Assembly: GCA_937926065.1 (NCBI GenBank)
Contig: CALANM010000071.1
Span: forward strand, 1-11,252
Origin: an uncultured Microbacterium sp.
GTDB taxonomy: Bacteria; Actinomycetota; Actinomycetes; Actinomycetales; Microbacteriaceae
DNA length: 11,252 nt
Reading direction: 5' to 3'
The notes below the pieces were generated by a model that was given only the letters and a program-made list of their open reading frames with translations, did not search any database and was not told where the DNA came from. This document shows, piece after piece, positions 6,397-11,252 of this stretch (position 1 is the first letter of the stretch; each line of letters starts with the position of its first letter). Both the position numbers and the translations under genes were made by a program.

Positions 6397-7260
6397 TCAG
6401 CGTTCGAACAGCGACGAGGAGGGCTTCGGCGAGGCCTGCGCGTCGGCATCCACGCTCACGCGCGCGCCGTGGGCGAAGGCGTCGAGCTCCGCGCCCTGCG
6501 CGACCTTGGCCGGGTGGGGGCCGGCGGCCATCAGGCGAGGCAGCCACTCGGTGGGGAGGGGAGCGGCGGACGCCGCGATGACGAGGTTGCCGAACCGGCG
6601 GCCCTTGAGCGTCTGCACCTCGGCGAGCACGACCACGTGCGGCAGCACCGCCTGGACGGTGGCGACCTCGCGCCGGGCGAACGCGAGCCCCGCGCCGTCG
6701 GCGACGTTCACGAGCAGGATCCCCTCGGGGGCGAGCAGGCGGGCGAGCGTCTGGAAGTACTCGACGGTCGTCAGATGCGCGGGGGTCTGGGCTCCGGCGA
6801 ACACATCCGAGACGACGAGGTCGGCGGCGTTGAGGAGTCCTGCGGGAAGGCGCGAGGCCACGTCGCGCGCGTCGCCGATCCGCACCCGAAGCTGCGCGCC
6901 CCTGGGCAGCGGCAGGTGCTCGCGCACGAGGTCGACGAGGGGCTGCTCGAGTTCGATCACCTGCTGGCGCGAGCCCGGCCGCGTGTGCTCGATGTAGCGG
7001 GGGAGCGTGAGCGCACCCGCGCCCAGATGGACGGCGGTCAGCGGCTGCCCCGGCATCCCGATCAGGTCGATGACGGCAGCCATGCGCGCGACGTACTCGA
7101 AATGCAGGTGCGTCGGGTCGTCGAGGTCGACGTGAGACTGCGGCGTGCCGTCGACATCGAGCTCCCAGCCGCTCGTGAACCGGCTGGGAACGATTCGCGC
7201 GACGCTGCCGTCGGACAGTCTCCGTGAGGGTCCGTCGTGCTCGATCCGCGCCCGCGCCAT
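6397..7260 (-). CDS. Spermidine-synthase-like Rossmann (methyltransferase-fold) protein
   Basis: This 287-residue protein shows the spermidine synthase family order. QSHVDLDDPTHLHFEYV (41-57) resembles the N-terminal strand region. AVHLGAGALTLPRYI (76-90) is the nucleotide-binding glycine loop, VIELEQP (101-107) carries the acidic ribose-binding position, and IGDARD (128-133) follows. VVSDVFAG (149-156) sits where true polyamine synthases have a D-S-x-D-P motif. That motif and its putrescine-binding acid are not recognisable, so aminopropyl transfer is doubtful; a methyltransferase or other S-adenosyl-ligand role is equally possible. The C-terminal 30 residues are low complexity. Start ATG 7260 follows TACCGT plus six G residues, a leaderless arrangement. 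It is divergent from the peptide importer operon. Confidence 0.8.
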   Translation of the reverse strand: MARARIEHDGPSRRLSDGSVARIVPSRFTSGWELDVDGTPQSHVDLDDPTHLHFEYVARMAAVIDLIGMPGQPLTAVHLGAGALTLPRYIEHTRPGSRQQVIELEQPLVDLVREHLPLPRGAQLRVRIGDARDVASRLPAGLLNAADLVVSDVFAGAQTPAHLTTVEYFQTLARLLAPEGILLVNVADGAGLAFARREVATVQAVLPHVVVLAEVQTLKGRRFGNLVIAASAAPLPTEWLPRLMAAGPHPAKVAQGAELDAFAHGARVSVDADAQASPKPSSSLFER

Positions 7261-7266
7261 CCCCCC

Positions 7267-7272
7267 ACGGTA
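7267..7272 (-). promoter_or_regulatory. -10 element of a probable leaderless promoter (spermidine-synthase-like gene)
   Basis: On the minus strand TACCGT, then six G, then ATG 7260. The spacing is identical to that at the ComB-like and SprT-like genes. A G6 run abutting the start is not a usable Shine-Dalgarno sequence, which favours leaderless initiation. Confidence 0.55.
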
Positions 7273-7329
7273 GCCGCAGCGACCGAGACAGGATCGAGAT
7301 GAATGTGTGACTCGCGCCCGGGCGGTTCG

Positions 7330-7368
7330 CCGGTAGCGTCATTCCCATCCCAGCGGGCGCGTACCCGC
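7330..7368 (+). promoter_or_regulatory. Candidate promoter and 5' leader hairpin of the peptide importer operon
   Basis: CCGGTAGCGT (7330-7339) contains a -10-like TAGCGT and repeats exactly the 10-mer at 426-435. No convincing -35 is visible. Within the predicted leader of about 60 bases, GCGGG (7353-7357) can pair with CCCGC (7364-7368). I see no riboswitch or clear operator in 7273-7407. Confidence 0.3.
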
Positions 7369-7407
7369 GTCCAACGGCGGACACCCAACACGGAAGGTGC
7401 ACAAAAC

Positions 7408-9078
7408 ATGCTCTCCAGTTCGAGAAGGCGCGCTCTCGCGGGCGTCGCGGCATTTGCCGTCGGCGCGCTCGTGCTCACAGCGTGCAGCAGCCAGCGCGGC
7501 GGCGACGGCGACGAGACCGACACCCCGAGCGACGTCGACACGACGTTCGTGTTCGGATCGTCGGGCGACCCGTCCAGCCTCGACCCTGCGTTCGCCAGCG
7601 ACGGCGAGTCGTTCCGCATCTCGCGGCAGATCTTCGAAGGCCTCGTGGGCGTCGAGCCCGGCACCGCCGACCCGGCGCCGCTGCTGGCCAAGTCGTGGAC
7701 GATGTCCGACGACGGCCTGTCGTACACGTTCCAGCTCGAGGAGGGCGTCACCTTCCACGACGGCACCGACTTCAACGCCGAGGCGGTCTGCTTCAACTTC
7801 GACCGGCAGAACGGCTTCACCGGCGTCGCGCAGAGCGCGAGCCTGTCGTACTACTGGGGCGCCCTCATGCGCGGCTACGCCGACACGGGAACGTCCATCT
7901 ACGACGGCTGTGAGGTCGTCAGCGACACCGAGGTCACCCTGAAGCTCACGCAGCCGTTCGCGGGCTTCATCCCGGCGCTGTCGCTGCCCGCGTTCGCCAT
8001 TCAGAGCCCCACGGCGCTGCAGGAGTACGACGCCGACGACGTGGGCGGCACCGCCGAGGCGCCGACCCTGAGCGAGTACGCACAGGGCCACCCGACGGGA
8101 ACGGGCCCCTTCAAGTTCGACTCGTGGGAGCCGGGCTCCCAGACCACCCTCTCCGTCTATGACGACTATTGGGGTGAGCAGGGCCAGGTGCAGAAGGTGA
8201 TCTTCAAGGTCATCGGCGACACCACGGCTCGTCGCCAGGCGCTCGAGTCCGGTTCGATCGACGGCTTCGACCTCGTCGCGCCGGCCGACCTGGGCGCGCT
8301 CGAGGACGCGGGCTACACGCTCGTCAACCGGGCGCCGTTCACGGTGCTCTACCTGGCGTTCAACCAGGCCTACCCGGGTCTCGACGACATCGACGTGCGC
8401 AAGGCGCTCACGATGGCGATCGACAAGGACGCGCTCATCTCGCAGGTGCTCCCCGAGGGCACCGTCGCGGCGACGCAGTTCATGCCCGACTCGGTCATCG
8501 GCTGGAACTCCGACGTGACCACCTACCCGTACGACCCCGAGCAGGCCAAGCAGCTGCTCGCCGAGGCGGGCTACGACGAGTCGAACCCGCTGGAGCTCCT
8601 GTTCAACTACCCCGTGAACATCTCGCGTCCGTACATGCCGAACCCGGAGCAGATCTTCGCGAACCTGCAGAGCCAGCTCGAGGCGGTCGGCGTGAAGATC
8701 AAGGCCGAGTCGAACGAATGGGGCGAGTACCTCGACCGGATGCAGGGCGGCGCCGACCACGGCATCCACCTGCTCGGCTGGACCGGCGACTACAACGACC
8801 CCGACAACTTCGTCGGCGTCTTCTTCGGAGCCGAGACGAACGAGTGGGGCTTCGACAACGCAGAGCTCTTCTCAGCGCTCACCGAGGCCCGCGGCCTCAA
8901 GAGCGAAGAGGAGCAGGTGCCGGCGTACGAGGCGATCAACGAGCAGATCGCGCAGTTCATCCCGGGCGTCCCGCTGGCCCACCCGGTCCCGACGCTCGCG
9001 TTCGACCCGCGCGTGAAGTCGTATCCGGCCAGCCCCGTCCAGGACGAGGTCTACAACATGGTCGAGCTGTCCGAATAG
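7408..9078 (+). CDS. ABC peptide importer substrate-binding lipoprotein (SBP_bac_5 family)
   Basis: This 556-residue lipoprotein captures di- or oligopeptides, or similar solutes, outside the cell and delivers them to the membrane permeases. The signal peptide has MLSSSRRRAL, a hydrophobic stretch, and the lipobox LTAC with C26 as the lipidated residue, followed by a Gly/Asp linker. The mature part follows the DppA/OppA family: DPSSLDPAFASDGESFRISR, then AKSWTMSDDGLSYTFQLEEG with VTFHDGTDFNAEAV, then HPTGTGPFKF, VRKALTMAIDKDAL and YDPEQAKQLLAEAGYDE. I chose ATG 7408 because GGAAGG (7392-7397) precedes it and the signal peptide begins there. An in-frame upstream extension to 7303 lacks such support. 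It is the first gene of an operon with two permease genes, from which a strong hairpin separates it. Substrate specificity cannot be read from the sequence. Confidence 0.93.
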   Translation: MLSSSRRRALAGVAAFAVGALVLTACSSQRGGDGDETDTPSDVDTTFVFGSSGDPSSLDPAFASDGESFRISRQIFEGLVGVEPGTADPAPLLAKSWTMSDDGLSYTFQLEEGVTFHDGTDFNAEAVCFNFDRQNGFTGVAQSASLSYYWGALMRGYADTGTSIYDGCEVVSDTEVTLKLTQPFAGFIPALSLPAFAIQSPTALQEYDADDVGGTAEAPTLSEYAQGHPTGTGPFKFDSWEPGSQTTLSVYDDYWGEQGQVQKVIFKVIGDTTARRQALESGSIDGFDLVAPADLGALEDAGYTLVNRAPFTVLYLAFNQAYPGLDDIDVRKALTMAIDKDALISQVLPEGTVAATQFMPDSVIGWNSDVTTYPYDPEQAKQLLAEAGYDESNPLELLFNYPVNISRPYMPNPEQIFANLQSQLEAVGVKIKAESNEWGEYLDRMQGGADHGIHLLGWTGDYNDPDNFVGVFFGAETNEWGFDNAELFSALTEARGLKSEEEQVPAYEAINEQIAQFIPGVPLAHPVPTLAFDPRVKSYPASPVQDEVYNMVELSE

Positions 9079-9088
9079 ACTCCCGACC

Positions 9089-9129
9089 CACGGATGCCGT
9101 GACCGTCTCGCGCGGTCACGGCATCCGTG
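9089..9129 (+). terminator. Operon-internal hairpin with perfect 17-bp stem
   Basis: CACGGATGCCGTGACCG (9089-9105) pairs without mismatch with CGGTCACGGCATCCGTG (9113-9129) across a 7-base loop. It begins 11 bases after the binding-protein stop and ends 34 bases before the permease start. No T-run follows. Such hairpins after binding-protein genes commonly cause partial termination or protect the upstream mRNA from 3' decay, giving more binding protein than permease. The mechanism here is inferred. Confidence 0.8.
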
Positions 9130-9163
9130 CCCGCTCCTTCGACCCCTACCGGAGTCCCACCTC

Positions 9164-10168
9164 GTGCTACGCACCATCGGCCGGCGGATCCTGCTGCTGA
9201 TCCCGACCCTGCTCGGGCTGACCGTCCTCTTGTTCTTCTGGGTGCGCGCCCTTCCCGGCGGACCCGCCGTGGCGCTGCTCGGTGAGAAGGCCACCCCCGA
9301 GGCGGTCGCCGAGATCAACCGCCTCTACGGCTTCGACCGGCCCCTCATCGAGCAGTACGTCACGTGGCTGGGCCGGCTCCTGTCGGGCGACTTCGGCAGC
9401 TCGATCCAGACGGGGCGTCCCGTGCTGGAGGAGTTCGCCCGCCGGTTCCCCGCGACGATCGAGCTGTCGGTGCTCGCGATGATCCTCGCCGTCGGCATCG
9501 GCGTGCCGCTCGGCTACTGGGCCGCCCGCCGCAGCGGCCGCTGGGGCGACCACACCGCCGTCGCCCTCAGCCTCGTCGGCATCACGATCCCCGTGTTCTT
9601 CCTCGCGTTCATCCTCAAGTACGTGTTCGCCGTGCAGCTGGGCTGGCTGCCGTCGGACGGGCGCCAGAATCCGCGCATCGACGCGACGCACTACACGAAC
9701 TTCTACGTGCTCGACGGCGTGCTCACGGGCGAGTTCGATGCGGCCGGAGATGCGCTCCTGCACCTGATCCTTCCCGCGCTCGCGCTCGGCACCATCCCGC
9801 TCGCGATCATCGTGCGCATCACCCGCGCGTCGGTGCTCGAGGTGCAGAACGCCGACTACGTGCGCACCGGCATGGCGAAGGGCATCTCGCAGCAGACGCT
9901 CCGCAGCCGCTTCATCCTCCGCAACGCGATGCTCCCGGTGGTGACGACGATCGGCCTGCAGACGGGCCTGCTCATCTCCGGCGCGGTCCTCACCGAGACC
10001 GTGTTCGCGTTCCCCGGCATCGGCTCGTTCCTCGCCCGCGCGATCTTCACGCGCGACTTCCCCGTGCTGCAGGGGTTCATCCTCTTCATCGCACTGCTGT
10101 ACGCGCTGATCAACCTGCTGGTCGACGTCTCGTACAGCCTCATCGACCCGAGAGTGAGGGTCCAATGA
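9164..10168 (+). CDS. dppB: ABC peptide importer permease, DppB type
   Basis: This 334-residue inner-membrane permease has the DppB/OppB layout: N-terminal helix (8-28) in MLRTIGRRILLLIPTLLGLT, then a large external loop with LYGFDRPLIEQYVTWL and GDFGSS. Five further helices follow near 98-122, 133-158, 198-218, 257-280 and 302-325. The EAA-type loop that contacts the ATPase is ADYVRTGMAKGISQQTLRSR (230-249) plus FILRNAMLP. The end LIDPRVR is typical. The start is GTG 9164 with GGAG at 9151-9154. The stop overlaps the next permease start (ATGA, 10165-10168), so the two permeases are translationally coupled and presumably form a heterodimer. The peptide substrate is inferred from family. Confidence 0.93.
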   Translation: MLRTIGRRILLLIPTLLGLTVLLFFWVRALPGGPAVALLGEKATPEAVAEINRLYGFDRPLIEQYVTWLGRLLSGDFGSSIQTGRPVLEEFARRFPATIELSVLAMILAVGIGVPLGYWAARRSGRWGDHTAVALSLVGITIPVFFLAFILKYVFAVQLGWLPSDGRQNPRIDATHYTNFYVLDGVLTGEFDAAGDALLHLILPALALGTIPLAIIVRITRASVLEVQNADYVRTGMAKGISQQTLRSRFILRNAMLPVVTTIGLQTGLLISGAVLTETVFAFPGIGSFLARAIFTRDFPVLQGFILFIALLYALINLLVDVSYSLIDPRVRVQ

Positions 10169-11121
10169 CCTCCGCAATGCTCCCGCCCGCCCCCGGCGGC
10201 GGCGCCAGCGAGGAGACCGTCGCCGACCACCAGGTGCTCGAGGCGCGCACGGGCGGCGGCTTCTGGCGCGACGTGTTCGTGCGCCTGCGCCACAACCCGA
10301 CCGCGTGGATCGGCGCGATCATCGTGCTGCTGTTCCTCCTGGTCGCGGCACTCGCGCCCGTGATCGCGCCCTACGGTCCCACGGAGCTCCCCGGCCAGCG
10401 CTTCATCACGCCCACCCACATTCCCGGCCCGGGGGAGCTCGCGCAGTTCCCCCTCGGGCTCGACCGCTTCGGCGGCGATGTGCTCTCGAAGCTCATCTGG
10501 GGCGCGCAGGCGTCGCTCATGATCGGCGTCATCTCGACGGCGCTGGGCCTCGTCGGCGGCATGCTGCTCGGCTTCCTCTGCGGCATGTTCGGCGGCTGGG
10601 TCGACAACGTCATCATGCGGTTCGTCGACATTCTGCTGTCGGTGCCCAATCTGCTGCTGGCGGTGTCGATCGCCGCGATCCTGGGGCAGTCGCAGCTCGC
10701 GGTCATGATCGCGATCGGCGCCTCGCAGGTGCCCGTGTTCGCCCGCCTGCTGCGCGCGTCGATGCTGCAGCAGCGCTCGGCCGACTACGTGCTGTCGGCG
10801 CAGACCCTCGGCCTCGGACGCGGCGCCATCACGATGAGCCACGTGCTCCCCAACTCCGTGGGTCCCGTCATCGTGCAGGGCACGCTGTCGCTTGCGACGG
10901 CGGTCATCGACGCGGCGGCCCTGTCGTTCCTGGGGCTCGGCGGGGGACTCCCGCAGACGGCCGAATGGGGACGCATGCTCACCTACGCGCAGTCGGAGCT
11001 CGCGATCGCCCCGTGGCTCGCGTTCCTGCCCGGCATCTGCATCTCGGTCACCGCGTTCGGCTTCACCCTGTTCGGCGAGGCGCTGCGCACGGCGATGGAC
11101 CCCCGCACGCGCGCACGCTGA
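10165..11121 (+). CDS. dppC: ABC peptide importer permease, DppC type
   Basis: This 318-residue permease partner of the DppB-type protein has an N-terminal cytoplasmic tail rich in Pro/Gly/Glu, then the first helix (about 47-67, with AALAPVIAPYGPTE). Next is the family motif FPLGLDRFGGDVLSKLIWGA (95-114), where most relatives have GTD..GRDV. The EAA loop is ADYVLSAQTLGLGRGAITMS (206-225) followed by HVLPNS. LSFLGLGGGLPQTAEWGRML (253-272) and the C-terminal GEALRTAMDPR are typical of DppC/OppC. The ATG overlaps the upstream stop, and GAGGG at 10156-10160 serves as its ribosome site. No ATPase gene follows inside the window; it may lie beyond 11252 or elsewhere. A tandem repeat array starts 14 bp after the stop. 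Confidence 0.93.
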   Translation: MTSAMLPPAPGGGASEETVADHQVLEARTGGGFWRDVFVRLRHNPTAWIGAIIVLLFLLVAALAPVIAPYGPTELPGQRFITPTHIPGPGELAQFPLGLDRFGGDVLSKLIWGAQASLMIGVISTALGLVGGMLLGFLCGMFGGWVDNVIMRFVDILLSVPNLLLAVSIAAILGQSQLAVMIAIGASQVPVFARLLRASMLQQRSADYVLSAQTLGLGRGAITMSHVLPNSVGPVIVQGTLSLATAVIDAAALSFLGLGGGLPQTAEWGRMLTYAQSELAIAPWLAFLPGICISVTAFGFTLFGEALRTAMDPRTRAR

Positions 11122-11135
11122 CGGCATCCGCCGGT

Positions 11136-11218
11136 CCTGCTGTCGAGATCGCCGCCTGCTGTCGAGATCGCCACCTGTTGTCGAGATCGCCGCCTGCTGC
11201 CGAGATCGCCGCCTGTTG
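11136..11218. repeat. Four 19-bp tandem repeats plus a partial fifth
   Basis: Units begin at 11136, 11155, 11174 and 11193. The consensus is CCTGYTGTCGAGATCGCCR, and the units differ from each other at one to three positions. A fifth copy breaks down after CCTGTTG (11212-11218). The period is not a multiple of three, there are no spacers and no frame convincingly uses it, so it is neither coding nor a CRISPR array. It sits directly downstream of the permease operon. Function is unknown. The remaining 11219-11252 shows no recognisable feature. Confidence 0.9.
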
Positions 11219-11252
11219 CGGTGCACCAAGCGGCGGTTTCGGCACGAGCGGG

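Noticed and set aside
7303..7407. 35-codon N-terminal extension of the binding protein
   Set aside because: It would bury the signal peptide inside the protein and cover the promoter-like sequence; ATG 7408 has a good ribosome site.
9076..9081. TAGACT, a -10-like hexamer at the end of the binding-protein gene
   Set aside because: It is formed by the stop codon itself, has no -35 partner, and would place the hairpin in the leader of a separate permease transcript without other support.
11136..11218. CRISPR array
   Set aside because: The repeats are directly adjacent without spacers and are only 19 bp long; no cas genes are present.
9856..11229. Open frame of 457 codons on the minus strand across the permease genes and repeat array
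   Set aside because: The product is a low-complexity Arg/Gln/Asp-rich sequence. The plus strand encodes two recognisable permeases with a coupled start.
11063..11245. Minus-strand frames giving repeated QQAAIS/GGDLD peptides
   Set aside because: The peptide repeats only reflect the 19-bp DNA repeats read in shifting frames; there is no ribosome site or conserved start.

Overview
The window is a GC-rich (about 70%) chromosomal segment of an actinobacterium. I place it in the Microbacteriaceae, most likely Microbacterium or a close relative. The grounds are strong G/C bias at third codon positions, short gaps between tightly packed genes, TAnnnT promoters sitting directly against start codons, and many copies of the heptamer GGATGCC. 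No rRNA, tRNA, insertion sequence, prophage or CRISPR array was seen. No gap between genes exceeds about 150 bases.

Left part (1-2950). A truncated SRPBCC-fold gene runs leftward off the window. Divergent from it is a cytoplasmic family 3 beta-glucosidase with the uncommon reversed domain order (alpha/beta sandwich first, TIM barrel last). A perfect 14-bp palindrome, identical to the actinobacterial CebR/CelR cello-oligosaccharide operator, lies between a candidate promoter and the start codon. This suggests repression that is lifted by cellobiose or a related sugar.

Middle (2977-5243). A PaaI-type acyl-CoA thioesterase is divergent from a TetR-family regulator. The regulator's stop codon overlaps (ATGA) the start of a second hotdog thioesterase of the YdiI/MenI type. 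The divergent gap holds two overlapping palindromes that are probably the regulator's operator. Next comes a short ComB-like (2-phosphosulfolactate phosphatase family) gene with an apparent leaderless promoter.

Centre right (5248-7260). Three leftward genes follow: an SprT-like zinc metalloprotease with a C-terminal zinc ribbon, a small TPR protein, and a spermidine-synthase-like methyltransferase-fold protein. Two of these (SprT-like and spermidine-synthase-like) have the same TAnnnT-N6-ATG start arrangement as the ComB-like gene.

Right part (7408-11121). A dipeptide/oligopeptide ABC importer operon encodes a lipoprotein binding protein and two permeases. A perfect 17-bp-stem hairpin separates the binding-protein gene from the permease genes, and the two permease genes overlap by ATGA. 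The ATPase genes are not in the window. Just after the last permease gene is an array of four 19-bp tandem repeats. I saw no wholly new multi-gene system. The most unusual elements are the repeat array, the operon-internal hairpin, the overlapping operators and the shortened ComB-like protein.
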